Positions 19,488-28,754 of a DNA stretch of 43,808 nucleotides are shown here, piece by piece (the first letter of the stretch is position 1; every line of letters begins with the position of its first letter). Made by a program: the position numbers and the translations under genes. This stretch comes from Aquabacterium sp. GTDB lineage: Bacteria; Pseudomonadota; Gammaproteobacteria; Burkholderiales; Burkholderiaceae_C. The stretch lies in NCBI GenBank assembly GCA_017994835.1, contig JAGOKC010000008.1, positions 1 to 43,808 of the forward strand, written 5' to 3'. The notes under the pieces were generated by a model, which saw only the letters and a list, made by a program, of their open reading frames with translations, was not told the origin of the DNA and did no database searches.

Positions 19488-19751
19488 TCACCGCTGTGTT
19501 GCAGTGGTGACGGTCGCCTCTTCGTTAGCGTGGTTTCTCGCCTTCGAAGCTGGCGCTTCTTTCTGCGTCGGCACTGCCGAGGTGTCGAGCACAGGATCGA
19601 CGTTGTTGACGGCCACGCCGACCGTGATGAGTGAGGCCACCACCACGATGGCAGGACCGCCAATGACCATCCAGACGATGGGCAGGCGATACCAGGGCGG
19701 GTTGTCAAGCGGTGCGCCAGACCCATCTTGTGTTGTGTGTGCTTGTGTCAT
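19488..19751 (-). CDS. ccoH: Short FixH/CcoH-like membrane protein
   Basis: 87 residues with a single membrane segment (about 24–48: LPIVWMVIGGPAIVVVASLI), followed by VAVNNVDPVLDT and a charged tail. PPWYRLPIVWMVIGGPA is the pattern of the short FixH-like proteins placed after ccoG in Burkholderiales; FixH/CcoH aids cbb3 oxidase assembly. It is shorter than classical CcoH (~150 residues), so the functional match is less sure. I place the start at the ATG at 19751; a TTG at 19778 overlapping the ccoG stop is an alternative. Confidence 0.7.
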   Translation of the reverse strand: MTQAHTTQDGSGAPLDNPPWYRLPIVWMVIGGPAIVVVASLITVGVAVNNVDPVLDTSAVPTQKEAPASKARNHANEEATVTTATQR

Positions 19752-19774
19752 CTCGTGTCCAGTTCTGGATGGGG

Positions 19775-21268
19775 TCAACGGGGAACCAGGAAAGTGGTTT
19801 TTTCGCGCACATCAACCTGTGCGGTATTTGCTTGCCGAAGTTGTTCAACCACGATGGTGATGCCCACGGCCCCTGATCCCAACCGCGCACCGACCTCGGG
19901 CGGGATCCTCACCGAGACAGGCACCCAGCGTGCCTCGGCCGGACCAAGAACCACGCTCTCACCACCTTGCACTTTGGCCTGGCTGAGTTGCTCCACGCCC
20001 ACACGATAGCGCTGTGCGCGTTCGCTGGCGTTCATCAGTTGCACGCGATAAACGTTCTCGATGTAGCCGTCCTCGACCACACGCGCCAGTGCACCACGGT
20101 CCCGCACAATGTCCACCCGGAATGGCGGGCGACTGTAGAGGCTGCTGACAAAGACAACCAGCACGACGGCGAGGATGCTGGTGTAGAGCAGAACACGGGG
20201 ACGCTTGACGCGTGCCCACATTTCAGCACTTCCCCACCCTTTTTCCATGGCATTCTGGGTGGAGTAGCGAATCAAGCCACGGGGACTGCCCATCTTGTCC
20301 ATCACGGTGTCGCACACGTCAATGCAGGCGGCACAACCGATGCATTCGTATTGCAACCCCTCACGGATGTCGATGCCTGTTGGGCAAACCTGCACGCAAA
20401 GGGTGCAATCAATGCAATCGCCCTGCCCCAGCGCCTGTGCGTCGGTCTTTCGTGCGCGGGCACCTCTGGGTTCACCACGCTTTTCGTCATAGCTGATGAT
20501 GAGGGTGTCGCGGTCAAACATGGCACTCTGGAAGCGCGCGTAAGGGCACATGTACTTGCAGACCTGCTCGCGCATGAACCCGGCGTTGCCGTAGGTGGCA
20601 AAGCCGTAGAACAGTATCCAGAAGGTCTCCCACGGGCCCAGACCAAACGAGATCACCGATTGCCAGAGGTCGCGGATGGGCGAGAAATAGCCGACAAAGG
20701 TGTAACCCGTCCAGAGCGCCAGCGCGATCCAGACGGTGTGCTTTGCGGACTTGCGCGCAAACTTGTCCACCGTCATGGGCGACTTGTCCGTTTTCATGCG
20801 TCGGGCCCGACTGCCCTCGATCTTGTTCTCGATCCACATGAACATTTCGCTGTAAACCGTCTGTGGACAGGCATAGCCACACCACAGACGCCCTGCCACC
20901 GCAGTGAACAGGAACAGTCCGTAAGCTGAAATGACCAGCAAGGCCGTCAGATAGACAAGATCCTGTGGGTAAAGGACCAGGTTGAACAGGTAAAAGCGCC
21001 GTGTGTCCAGATCAAAGAGCACCGCCTGCCGTCCGTTCCAGTCAAGCCATGGCGTCACGTAGTACACCAACTGAGTCAACCAGACCATGACCCAACGCCA
21101 GTTGGTAAACCACCCCACCACCTCGCGGGCATAGATCTTCTCGCTCTTTTTGTAGAGTGAAACGACCTCCTCGTGGCCCACCACCTTGGCTACGCCCGGT
21201 GCAGGCTCAATGGCCTTGATGGGAATCACGCGCTGGCGTGTTTGAGAGTTGCTGTGTGGGTCGGTCAT
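19775..21268 (-). CDS. ccoG: Cytochrome c oxidase accessory protein CcoG (RdxA/FixG family)
   Basis: 497-residue membrane iron–sulfur protein required for cbb3 oxidase maturation, thought to reduce copper for insertion. It has several membrane helices (about 70–90, 120–145 with GLFLFTAVAGRLWCGYACPQTVYSE, 190–210, 370–390). Two ferredoxin-type cluster sites follow: CIDCTLCVQVCP and CIGCAACIDVCD. A periplasmic Ig-like C-terminal domain covers about 395–497. The start at 21268 gives MTDPHSNSQTRQRV. It stands 134 bp after ccoP, and that gap holds a large terminator-like hairpin. Confidence 0.94.
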   Translation of the reverse strand: MTDPHSNSQTRQRVIPIKAIEPAPGVAKVVGHEEVVSLYKKSEKIYAREVVGWFTNWRWVMVWLTQLVYYVTPWLDWNGRQAVLFDLDTRRFYLFNLVLYPQDLVYLTALLVISAYGLFLFTAVAGRLWCGYACPQTVYSEMFMWIENKIEGSRARRMKTDKSPMTVDKFARKSAKHTVWIALALWTGYTFVGYFSPIRDLWQSVISFGLGPWETFWILFYGFATYGNAGFMREQVCKYMCPYARFQSAMFDRDTLIISYDEKRGEPRGARARKTDAQALGQGDCIDCTLCVQVCPTGIDIREGLQYECIGCAACIDVCDTVMDKMGSPRGLIRYSTQNAMEKGWGSAEMWARVKRPRVLLYTSILAVVLVVFVSSLYSRPPFRVDIVRDRGALARVVEDGYIENVYRVQLMNASERAQRYRVGVEQLSQAKVQGGESVVLGPAEARWVPVSVRIPPEVGARLGSGAVGITIVVEQLRQANTAQVDVREKTTFLVPR

Positions 21269-21278
21269 GGCGCAAATG

Positions 21279-21338
21279 AAAAAGCGGGGAGGCTGGACCA
21301 GATACCCCACAAGGTATCACGAGCCAGGCTCCACCGCT
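21279..21338 (-). terminator. Long hairpin with T run between ccoP and ccoG
   Basis: On the minus strand AGCGG-T-GGAG-C-CTGG pairs with CCAG-C-CTCC-CCGCT across an inner perfect stem GATACC/GGTATC (21301–21306 and 21313–21318), and is followed by TTTTT (21279–21283). It ends only about 10 bp before the ccoG ATG. It could stop most ccoNOQP transcripts while letting some through to ccoG, or act as a leader or mRNA-stability structure. Confidence 0.6.
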
Positions 21339-21402
21339 AAATTGACTGCTAATCCTGACCAGCATCAAGGGAGAACCCGATGCAGTTCAAGATGCATGGT
21401 GC

Positions 21403-22338
21403 TCACTGAGTCTGAGCGGTCCGGGTAGGACGTGAAAGCCCCCAGACATAGGCCGTGAGCACCTTGATCTGGTCTTCCGTCAAACGACCGGCCTGCGCGG
21501 GCATAACGTTGTTTTTGCCGTTGTTGATCATGCGGATGATGGCGTCCTCGCCCCAACCATGAAGCCAGATTTTGTCAGTCAGGTTGGGCGCACCCACGGC
21601 TTGCATGCCCTTGCCGTCTGCGCCATGGCAGGCAGCACAGGCGGCCTTGAACTTGTCCTTGCCCAGCTCGGCCAGGATGGAGTTGTGACCACTGCCCGAC
21701 AGGCTCAACACGTAGTTTGCAACCTGACGCACATCTTCAGGACCGCCCACAGCTGCAGCCATTGGAGGCATCATGCCCTGACGACCCAAATGCAAAGTCT
21801 CGCTGATCTTGACAGGGTCCCCGCCATGCAGCCAGTCGTTATCGGTCAGATTGGGGAAGCCTTTGGAGCCCTTGGCGTCTGAGCCATGGCAAGCCGCGCA
21901 GTTGTTCAGGAACAGGCGCTCACCAATGGCCATGGCTTGAGGGTTGCGAGAGAGGTCTTCGGCGGCAACCTGACGGAAGGCCTCGTAGATCTTCTCTTCT
22001 TCGACCTTGGCCTGGGCGATCTCGTCTTGAAGCTGTTGCTTGGAAGACCAGTTTAGCGTCCCTTGCTTGTTACCCAACCCGGGGAACAAGGTCAGATAAC
22101 CCACGGCGAACACCAAGGTGAAAATGAACAAGAACAGCCACCAGCGGGGCAGCGGGTTGTTCAATTCACGCAGGTCGCCGTCCCAGACGTGCCCGGTCGT
22201 TTTGTCCACATTGCCTTGTGCGTCATAGACGACCTTGTGTCTGGCGGCACCGATCAGCACAAAAGCGCAAAAAACCAGGCCGAACACCACGATCCCGATG
22301 ACGTACCAGGACCATCCACTGGAAATGAAGTCGCTCAT
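21403..22338 (-). CDS. ccoP: cbb3-type cytochrome c oxidase subunit III (diheme CcoP)
   Basis: 311 residues. Two N-terminal membrane segments (about 8–30 and 63–83) anchor the protein, and two class I cytochrome c domains face the periplasm with heme sites CAACH in LFLNNCAACHGSDAKG and again in KAACAACHGADGKG. Methionine ligand regions (MMPPMAA and NVMPAQAG) follow each site. It passes electrons from soluble c-type cytochromes to CcoO. A GGAGG site precedes the ATG at 22338. It is the last structural gene of ccoNOQP. Confidence 0.96.
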   Translation of the reverse strand: MSDFISSGWSWYVIGIVVFGLVFCAFVLIGAARHKVVYDAQGNVDKTTGHVWDGDLRELNNPLPRWWLFLFIFTLVFAVGYLTLFPGLGNKQGTLNWSSKQQLQDEIAQAKVEEEKIYEAFRQVAAEDLSRNPQAMAIGERLFLNNCAACHGSDAKGSKGFPNLTDNDWLHGGDPVKISETLHLGRQGMMPPMAAAVGGPEDVRQVANYVLSLSGSGHNSILAELGKDKFKAACAACHGADGKGMQAVGAPNLTDKIWLHGWGEDAIIRMINNGKNNVMPAQAGRLTEDQIKVLTAYVWGLSRPTRTAQTQ

Positions 22339-22352
22339 GTCTGAGCCTCCAA

Positions 22353-22490
22353 TCAATCTTCTGCAAGAGGCAGGCGACCTGCCTCTTCAAACTGAGCTTT
22401 GTTGCGGTGCGAATAAGCCCACGCAACAATGCCCACGAAAACGCACAGACACACCACGGTGAAAATGGTTCTGGCAGCGATGATGTCCAT
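22353..22490 (-). CDS. ccoQ: cbb3 oxidase subunit IV, CcoQ/FixQ
   Basis: A 45-codon gene between ccoO and ccoP: MDIIAARTIFTVVCLCVFVG, then IVAWAYSHRNKAQFEEAGRL and PLAED. It has one membrane helix and the conserved AYS-x-RN-x(3)-FEEA-x-LPL tail of CcoQ. An AAGGAG ribosome site stands before the ATG. The protein stabilises the cbb3 complex. Its position is exactly as expected for ccoN-O-Q-P, 12 bp after ccoO and 14 bp before ccoP. Confidence 0.93.
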   Translation of the reverse strand: MDIIAARTIFTVVCLCVFVGIVAWAYSHRNKAQFEEAGRLPLAED

Positions 22491-22502
22491 GTGCGTCGCT
22501 CC

Positions 22503-23135
22503 TTATTTCACTGCGGTGCCGAGTACCTGCAGGTAGGCAATCACGGCTTCGAGTTCAGTCTTGCCTTTGACCTCGTCGTCGGCCACCTTGATCTCGGCGT
22601 CTGTGTAAGGCACGCCCACCTTGCGCAGCGCTTGCATGCGAGGGGCGATCTTGGGACCGTCTTCGAGCTTGGCCGCTGCCAACCAGGGATAGGCAGGCAT
22701 GTTGGACTCGGGCACCACATCACGTGGGTTGGTCAAGTGCACGACATGCCACTCGTCGGAGTACTTGCCACCCACGCGGTGGAGGTCTGGGCCAGTGCGC
22801 TTGGAACCCCATTGGAAGGGGTGGTCGTACACGAACTCACCGGCCATCGAGTAATGCCCGTAGCGCAGCGTTTCGGCGCGGAAAGGACGCACCATCTGGG
22901 AGTGGCAGCCGTAGCAGCCCTCACGGATGTAAACGTCGCGCCCAGCCAGTTGCAAGGCGGTGTACGGTTTGACGCCATCCAGGGCCTGAGTGGTGCTGCG
23001 CTGGAAGTACAGCGGCACGATCTCGACGAGGGCACCAACCGAGACGACCAGCAAGGTCAGCACGATCATCAGGAAGTTGCTGGTTTCAATCTTCTCGTGA
23101 GAGAAGAGCTTGGGCTTGTGGTTGTGATCAGCCAT
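22503..23135 (-). CDS. ccoO: cbb3-type cytochrome c oxidase subunit II (CcoO)
   Basis: 210-residue monoheme membrane-anchored cytochrome c. One N-terminal helix (about 20–42, [20 protein letters not shown]) is followed by the heme c site [42 protein letters not shown] and NMPAYPWL, with the Met ligand, are standard CcoO segments. A GGAG ribosome site precedes the ATG at 23135, chosen over upstream in-frame codons that run into the ccoN end. It accepts electrons from CcoP and passes them to CcoN. Confidence 0.96.
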   Translation of the reverse strand: MADHNHKPKLFSHEKIETSNFLMIVLTLLVVSVGALVEIVPLYFQRSTTQALDGVKPYTALQLAGRDVYIREGCYGCHSQMVRPFRAETLRYGHYSMAGEFVYDHPFQWGSKRTGPDLHRVGGKYSDEWHVVHLTNPRDVVPESNMPAYPWLAAAKLEDGPKIAPRMQALRKVGVPYTDAEIKVADDEVKGKTELEAVIAYLQVLGTAVK

Positions 23136-23148
23136 GTTGTTGTTCTCC

Positions 23149-24579
23149 TCAGGCATGTGCGGGCTGAGCGATCGGCGCATCGTTGACTGCGCGACCGGCC
23201 ATGGCCGTCATCACGGTGTTCCACAGCATCAGGATCATGCCGCCCAGATAGAGCAGGCCACCTGCAACGCGGATCACGTAGAAGGGATAGGTTGCCTTGA
23301 CGCTTTCGACAAAGCTGTAAACCAGGGTGCCGTCAGGGTTGACCGCACGCCACATCAGACCCTGCATCACGCCGGCAATCCACATCGCGGCGATGTACAG
23401 AACGATGCCGATGGTGGCCGCCCAGAAGTGCACCGAGATGGCACCAACGGAGTACATCGTGGTGCGACCGAACATGCGCGGAATCAGGTAGTAGAGCGAT
23501 CCCATCGTGATCAAACCCACCCAGCCCAACGCACCGGAGTGAACGTGCCCGACCGTCCAGTCGGTGTAGTGCGACAGGGCATTGACGGTCTTGATCGACA
23601 TCATCGGACCTTCAAAGGTGGACATGCCGTAGAACGACAGGGCCACGATCAGGAACTTGAGGATGGCGTCATCACGCAGCTTGTGCCAGGCACCCGACAA
23701 GGTCATGATGCCGTTGATCATGCCACCCCAAGAAGGTGCCAGCAGGATCAAGGAGAACACCATGCCGACGGACTGGGTCCAGTCGGGCAAGGCCGTGTAA
23801 TGCAGGTGGTGAGGGCCGGCCCACATGTAGGTGAAGATCAAGGCCCAGAAGTGGACGATCGACAAGCGGTAGGAGTAAACGGGGCGTTCGGCCTGCTTGG
23901 GGATGTAGTAGTACATCATGCCCAGGAAGCCAGCCGTCAGGAAGAAGCCCACGGCATTGTGTCCGTACCACCACTGAACCATGGCGTCCTGCACACCGGC
24001 GTAGGCCGAGTAGGACTTGGTCAGGGAGACTGGGATTTCAGCGCTGTTGACGATGTGCAGCAGGGCCACGGCAATGATGTAGGCACCGTAGAACCAGTTC
24101 GCCACGTAGATGTGACGGATTTTGCGCTGCCCAATGGTGCCAAAAAACACAATGGCATATGCCACCCACACCAGCGTGATAAGGATGTCAATGGGCCATT
24201 CCAGCTCGGCGTATTCCTTGCCTGAGGTGTAACCCATCGGCAGGGAGATCACGGCCAGCAGGATGACCAGTTGCCAACCCCAGAAGGTGAAGGCAGCCAG
24301 GGGCCCGGCAAACAGGCGTGTCTGGCAGGTGCGCTGCACCACGTGGTAGGACGTGGCAAACAGGGCGCAGCCGCCAAACGCGAAAATCACTGCGTTGGTG
24401 TGCAGCGGACGCAGGCGACCATAGGACAGCCAGGGGATACCGAAATTGAGTTCCGGCCACGCCAACTGCGACGCGATCAGAACGCCGACAGTCATGCCAA
24501 CGACGCCCCACACGACGGCGGCAATGGCGAACTGCCGTACAACCTTGTCGTTGTACGTGGCAGAGTGGGAGGTTGCCAT
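23149..24579 (-). CDS. ccoN: cbb3-type cytochrome c oxidase subunit I (CcoN)
   Basis: 476-residue catalytic heme-copper oxidase subunit with about twelve membrane helices. [38 protein letters not shown] (copper ligand His), [15 protein letters not shown] (paired copper-ligand histidines) and [17 protein letters not shown] (heme-ligand histidines) are the expected metal sites. It reduces oxygen to water at high affinity and pumps protons. A strong AAGGAG site precedes the ATG at 24579. A weaker FNR-type box lies 52–65 bp upstream (24631–24644). It heads the ccoNOQP operon. Confidence 0.97.
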   Translation of the reverse strand: MATSHSATYNDKVVRQFAIAAVVWGVVGMTVGVLIASQLAWPELNFGIPWLSYGRLRPLHTNAVIFAFGGCALFATSYHVVQRTCQTRLFAGPLAAFTFWGWQLVILLAVISLPMGYTSGKEYAELEWPIDILITLVWVAYAIVFFGTIGQRKIRHIYVANWFYGAYIIAVALLHIVNSAEIPVSLTKSYSAYAGVQDAMVQWWYGHNAVGFFLTAGFLGMMYYYIPKQAERPVYSYRLSIVHFWALIFTYMWAGPHHLHYTALPDWTQSVGMVFSLILLAPSWGGMINGIMTLSGAWHKLRDDAILKFLIVALSFYGMSTFEGPMMSIKTVNALSHYTDWTVGHVHSGALGWVGLITMGSLYYLIPRMFGRTTMYSVGAISVHFWAATIGIVLYIAAMWIAGVMQGLMWRAVNPDGTLVYSFVESVKATYPFYVIRVAGGLLYLGGMILMLWNTVMTAMAGRAVNDAPIAQPAHA

Positions 24580-24630
24580 TTTTTATTCTCCTTTATGACA
24601 CCCTAGATTGTGCTGCAAAGATGATCTCTT

Positions 24631-24644
24631 TTGATCAGTCGCAA
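24631..24644. promoter_or_regulatory. Candidate FNR-type box before ccoN
   Basis: TTGAT-CAGT-CGCAA matches the FNR consensus at 8 of 10 positions. It lies just beyond the ccoS stop and 52 bp before the ccoN start. If centred at −41.5, transcription would begin near 24596 and leave a 17-nt leader holding the AAGGAG site. One half-site is degenerate and no good −10 is seen at the matching place, so it is tentative. Confidence 0.45.
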
Positions 24645-24645
24645 A

Positions 24646-24798
24646 CTAAACCTGATCATTTTGCTCATCTTGCAGGATGCGCAATCCTTCTTGCTCTACG
24701 TCCTCAAATTGTCCGTTGTGAACAGACCAGCCCAGCACCGCCAGGATGGCCAGGACCAGCAAAACCGAGACGGGAATGAGAACGTAGAGAATTTCCAT
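24646..24798 (-). CDS. ccoS: cbb3 oxidase maturation protein CcoS
   Basis: A 50-codon gene: MEILYVLIPVSVLLVLAILA, then VLGWSVHNGQFEDVEQEGLR and ILQDEQNDQV. The MEILYVLIP start, single membrane helix and W-x(2)-NGQF(E/D)D-x(3)-EG-x-RIL-x-D(E/D) tail are diagnostic of CcoS, needed for heme b and copper insertion in cbb3 oxidase. It is 15 bp downstream of ccoI and 66 bp upstream of ccoN, the usual I–S–N order. Confidence 0.93.
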   Translation of the reverse strand: MEILYVLIPVSVLLVLAILAVLGWSVHNGQFEDVEQEGLRILQDEQNDQV

Positions 24799-24813
24799 GA
24801 TGTGAATTCCGCT

Positions 24814-27189
24814 TCAAGAACGGGAGCGACCGAGTCTAAGGGCATTGAGCACGACCCCGAGTGAACTCAAGGCCATCCCAAGCCCGGCCAGCCAAGGCGG
24901 CAGCAACCCCGCCAGCGCCAACGGAATGCAGGCGGCGTTGTACAAAGCGGCCCAGGCCAGGTTCTGGCGCACGATGCGCATCGCCTGTCGGCTGATCACA
25001 ACAGCTTCCGGTAAACCCAGAAGACGCCCGCCCAGGATGATGAGGTCGGCTTGCGACTGTGCCAAGGCTGCCCCCTGGTCCAGCGCCACCGAGACATCGG
25101 CCTTGGCAAGCACGGGCGCATCGTTGATGCCATCGCCCACCACAGCGACGCGGTGACCTTCAGCCTGGATGCGGGCGATGACGTTGAGCTTGTCTTCCGG
25201 GGTGGCCTGGGCTTGCGCCACGATCAGATCCTGTCCTTGACCCAGGTGGCGTGCTGCGTCGTACACACGCGCCGCCTGATCGCCGGACAGTAACGCAGAC
25301 TGGCAACCGAGCTCCCTAAGACGTTGCACTGTGGGTCGCGCCTCCTGGCGAAAAACCTCATCGAACACGAACCCGGTGACGGTGTCGGTCACCAGAACGC
25401 CGTTTTCATCCATGGCAGCCATCCAGACGCGGGCATCGTCGTCAAGTGGCCACGCCGCCCTGGATTCAGCGGGCGTCGGCATGACCCACGCCTGCAGACC
25501 CAGTCGCCAAACGCGCCCCTGCGCGTCAGTAGCCTGAACGCCCTTGCCTGCTTGCTCTCGCACATCAAGCCAGGTGGTTGCAGGCCAACCACCGGCGTCT
25601 TGCGCCGCTTTGACCAAGGAACGCGACAAAGGGTGTTGAGAGTAGGACGCCAGCGCAGCGGCAAGACCCCAGCGTGCGATCTGCGATGGTGGCAGCCCCT
25701 GGGCTGCAGAAACGCGCCCTGTCGCTGTGACGAGTGACACGACAGCAAGTTCACCTTCGGTGAGGGTGCCGGTTTTATCAAAGTACACCCGGTCGATTTG
25801 AGCCAGCGCTTCAAGGGCGTCAAGTCGCCGCACCAACAAGCCTTTGCGGGCCATGGCCCCAGCCGCACTCAACAGGGCAGAGGGCGCGGCCAGGGACAAC
25901 GCGCACGGGCAGGTCACCACCAGCACCGACACTGCCACCCAGATCGATTTGGACGGGTCAATCCATTGCCATACCAGTGCACCCAGCCCGGCCAGGCAGA
26001 TGACGGCCCACAAGAAAGGTGCTGCCATGCGGTCGGCGAAGCGCATCCAACCGGGTTTCTCGCTCATGGCCTGGTGCACCAGGGACACGATCTGCTGGTA
26101 GCGGGTGTCGGGGCCCAGTCGTTCAATGGCCATCCAGACTGGCGAAGTCATGTTGAGGCTGCCGGCCACGACCATTTGCCCGACGCGACGCGGTACGGCA
26201 CGCGACTCCCCGGTGAGCAGGGATTCATCAACCTCGGTTTCACCTTGCAGGATCTGACCATCTGCCGGGAACGCCTGCCCCACAGCCACCCGCACGCGAT
26301 CCCCATGCCGCAGGGACGACAAGGGCGTGGACTCACTCGCCACGGTCGAGAGGTTTTCATCGGCATTCACGGCCCGCTCGACGGCCTCGGGCAGGCGCAC
26401 GCACATGGCTTCGAGCGACTGGGTGACCTGCTCGCGCGCGCGCGATTCAAGCCAACGCCCTGCCAGCAAGAAGGTGACGAACATGGTCAGGGAGTCAAAA
26501 TAGGCTTCGTGACCGAAAACATCCTGGTTGCCAAAGGTCACCCCGGTGCTGACGACAAAGGTGCCAACGATGCCCAGGGAAACGGGGGTGTCCATCGACA
26601 CCCTGCCCTGCAGGGCTGCATGCCAGGCTCCGCGCAGGAAGGGTCCGCAAGAAAACAGCATGACCGGCAGGCTGAGGACCCAGCACGCCCAGTTCATGAG
26701 GTTCCACAGATCGCGCGGTATGACGTCCTGACCCGCAACGTACTGGGGCCAGGTGATCATCATGACTTGCATCATGCAAAAGGCGGCCACCGACAGACGC
26801 CACAGGAGCACACGCCGCTCGCGTAGGCGTTCGTGTCCGGCGCGCGCAGCAGCATCGGGCCAGGCCCGGTATCCAGCCTTCTGAACGGCGCTGACCAGCT
26901 CGGACAGCTTGACGGCAGTTGGATCCACCAAAATGCGGGCACGCTGGGAGGTGGCTTGCACCTGCACGTCTGACACGCCAGGCACTTTGCGCAGCGCATC
27001 TTCGATGGTGATGGCGCATGCCGCGCAGTACATGCCGGAGAGGCCCAGACCAATGCGTCTTTGCGAACTGCCCAGCGGAATTTCGACCACGCACTGTTGC
27101 AACAGATCAGGATCATCGAGACCCGCCTGCTGGGCAGGCGTGAGGACAGCAGCACCGGGAATGCTGGTTTCGGTCACGACTTGGTTCAT
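24814..27189 (-). CDS. ccoI: Copper-translocating P-type ATPase of the cbb3 cluster (CcoI/CopA2 type)
   Basis: 791-residue P1B ATPase. It has an N-terminal heavy-metal domain with GMYCAACAIT (about 52–61), eight membrane helices, the actuator loop DESLLTGES, the metal-binding membrane motif CPC in VVTCPCALSLAAP, the phosphorylation site DKTGTLTEG and the hinge VGDGINDAPVL. In this context it exports copper to the periplasm for the CcoN active site rather than for detoxification. The start MNQVVTETS at 27189 leaves a ~50-residue segment before the metal domain. It is the first gene of the minus-strand run and is divergent from the DUF192 gene. Confidence 0.94.
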   Translation of the reverse strand: MNQVVTETSIPGAAVLTPAQQAGLDDPDLLQQCVVEIPLGSSQRRIGLGLSGMYCAACAITIEDALRKVPGVSDVQVQATSQRARILVDPTAVKLSELVSAVQKAGYRAWPDAAARAGHERLRERRVLLWRLSVAAFCMMQVMMITWPQYVAGQDVIPRDLWNLMNWACWVLSLPVMLFSCGPFLRGAWHAALQGRVSMDTPVSLGIVGTFVVSTGVTFGNQDVFGHEAYFDSLTMFVTFLLAGRWLESRAREQVTQSLEAMCVRLPEAVERAVNADENLSTVASESTPLSSLRHGDRVRVAVGQAFPADGQILQGETEVDESLLTGESRAVPRRVGQMVVAGSLNMTSPVWMAIERLGPDTRYQQIVSLVHQAMSEKPGWMRFADRMAAPFLWAVICLAGLGALVWQWIDPSKSIWVAVSVLVVTCPCALSLAAPSALLSAAGAMARKGLLVRRLDALEALAQIDRVYFDKTGTLTEGELAVVSLVTATGRVSAAQGLPPSQIARWGLAAALASYSQHPLSRSLVKAAQDAGGWPATTWLDVREQAGKGVQATDAQGRVWRLGLQAWVMPTPAESRAAWPLDDDARVWMAAMDENGVLVTDTVTGFVFDEVFRQEARPTVQRLRELGCQSALLSGDQAARVYDAARHLGQGQDLIVAQAQATPEDKLNVIARIQAEGHRVAVVGDGINDAPVLAKADVSVALDQGAALAQSQADLIILGGRLLGLPEAVVISRQAMRIVRQNLAWAALYNAACIPLALAGLLPPWLAGLGMALSSLGVVLNALRLGRSRS

Positions 27190-27305
27190 GGGCTCACTGC
27201 TAAAGTACGGGACGGACAGCGCGCGTGGAGAAAGCTACGCCACATCAAGAGTAAGCCTTGAATGTCCGGCTTTGAACTGTAAACCGAAACAAAGGGTTAG
27301 CCCTG

Positions 27306-27767
27306 ATGATGGATTTCTCGCATCCCCGGAGTGCATTCACGGCGCTTCTGGCAAGCATGGTGTGGGTCACCGCAGCCCAGGCACAGGCACAAAGACTGCC
27401 GGTGATGCCATTGCGTGCAGGCATGCACAACATCAAGGCAGAGATGGCAGTGACGGACGAGCAACGTCAGATCGGGCTGATGCACCGCGCCAGCATGGGC
27501 AACAACGAGGGCATGCTGTTTGTGTTTGAGCGGCCGGGGGTGCAGTGTTTCTGGATGAAGAACACCTTGATCCCTTTGCAGACAGCGTTCCTGACTGACG
27601 ATGGCACGGTGGTGAATCTGGCCGAAATGAAGCCGAAGAGTCTGGACAACCACTGTTCGGCAGGCCCGGTGCGCTTCGTTCTGGAGATGAACACGGGCTG
27701 GTTCAGCAAGCGCGGGATCAAGCCGGGCGCGCGCTTGCAGGGCGAGCCTTTCGGCACTCCCCGCTGA
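27306..27767 (+). CDS. Exported DUF192 protein
   Basis: 153 residues: a signal peptide to about residue 26 (VWVTAAQA), then a DUF192 domain with IKAEMAVTDEQRQIGLMHR, GMLFVFERPGVQCFWMKNTLIPL and the closing VLEMNTGWFSKRGIKPGARL. This family has no proven function; some members are tied to copper or cell-envelope loci. It starts from one of two tandem ATGs (27306, 27309) behind AAAGGG. It is divergent from ccoI and convergent with the patatin gene; no operon partner is seen. Confidence 0.88.
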   Translation: MMDFSHPRSAFTALLASMVWVTAAQAQAQRLPVMPLRAGMHNIKAEMAVTDEQRQIGLMHRASMGNNEGMLFVFERPGVQCFWMKNTLIPLQTAFLTDDGTVVNLAEMKPKSLDNHCSAGPVRFVLEMNTGWFSKRGIKPGARLQGEPFGTPR

Positions 27768-27776
27768 ACACCACAG

Positions 27777-28754
27777 TTAGCGCGTTTTGGCCTGTATGCG
27801 CTCACGCAACTTGGGCAGCATGGTCAGGGCCGCTTCGCGGCCAGCCATGATGGAGAGGCGACGGGCACCAAAATCGGTGCTGCCCACCCCTTCGAGCTTG
27901 GGCCGCATGACCACATCGGCCTCGGCCATTTCCCACTGGCTGATGGCGTGCCCCATGATGTTGAAGGTTTGCAGCAGGATGTCCACGGCACCCTTGGTGG
28001 CTTGTCCTTCAGGGATGGCGGAGATGTCCACAGCGATGATCACATCCGCCCCCATTTGACGGGCGTAGCGCACGGGAACGGGTGAAACAGCCCCGCCATC
28101 GATGTACTCGCGCCCGCCGATGGTGACGGGCGAGAACACCGCCGGCACAGCACTGGATGCGCGCACGGCCATGCCGACATCACCACGTCGAAACAGGATG
28201 GGTTGACCGGTTTTCAGGTCGGTGGCGACCACGCCCAGCGGTGGGCGCAACGCCTCGATCGGTCGCCCACCCGTCTGAGCGCGTACAAACCTGGCCAGCG
28301 CCTCACCCTTGAGCAGGGAGCGCCCCGGAAACACCCAGTCGGTGATGGTGGACTCATCAAGGGTCATGGCCATGCGCCCCAACTCGGTCGGTGACTTGCC
28401 AGCAGCGTACAGCGCCGCCACGACACTGCCAGCCGAGGTGCCCACGACGACGTCAGGCTTGATGCCGTTTTCTTCCAGCACTTGCAGAACGCCAATGTGA
28501 GCGAAACCACGAGCGGCCCCGCCACCAAGCGCCAAGCCGATGCGGGGCGGTCGAGGCGCAGGTTTCGGGGGTGCGACAACGGGTGCAGGCGGCACGGTGG
28601 GTGCCGTGGTCACAGGCGTTGATGCCGGGGGCTGTCCGGGGAGGATGTGCCCGCACCCGGCAAGGCCAAAGAGCAGAGTCAGCAGCCAGATTCGGCGCGT
28701 CAATGTCTTATATGAAATTTGGAAATAAGCACGTTCCAAAAATGTTCTTCTCAT
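27777..28754 (-). CDS. Patatin-like phospholipase lipoprotein (RssA-like)
   Basis: About 325 residues. A lipobox LFGLAGC ends the signal peptide, followed by a Pro-rich linker and a patatin domain: the oxyanion loop LALGGGAARGFAHIG, the nucleophile GTSAGS and the Asp dyad partner in YIDGGAVSPVPV. It should be a serine lipase/phospholipase attached to a membrane. The ATG at 28754 gives an unusually long 22-residue basic stretch before the hydrophobic core; a TTG at 28703 (MTRRIWLLTLLFGLAGC) gives a textbook lipoprotein signal and may be the true start. The stretch between the two starts is AT-rich, unlike the rest of the gene. Confidence 0.85.
   Translation of the reverse strand: MRRTFLERAYFQISYKTLTRRIWLLTLLFGLAGCGHILPGQPPASTPVTTAPTVPPAPVVAPPKPAPRPPRIGLALGGGAARGFAHIGVLQVLEENGIKPDVVVGTSAGSVVAALYAAGKSPTELGRMAMTLDESTITDWVFPGRSLLKGEALARFVRAQTGGRPIEALRPPLGVVATDLKTGQPILFRRGDVGMAVRASSAVPAVFSPVTIGGREYIDGGAVSPVPVRYARQMGADVIIAVDISAIPEGQATKGAVDILLQTFNIMGHAISQWEMAEADVVMRPKLEGVGSTDFGARRLSIMAGREAALTMLPKLRERIQAKTR

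Noticed and set aside
27244-27260. TCAAG-N7-CTTGA inverted repeat between ccoI and the DUF192 gene, considered as an FNR or CueR site
   Set aside because: The half-sites are in the opposite order to FNR and do not fit the CueR-type copper promoter pattern.
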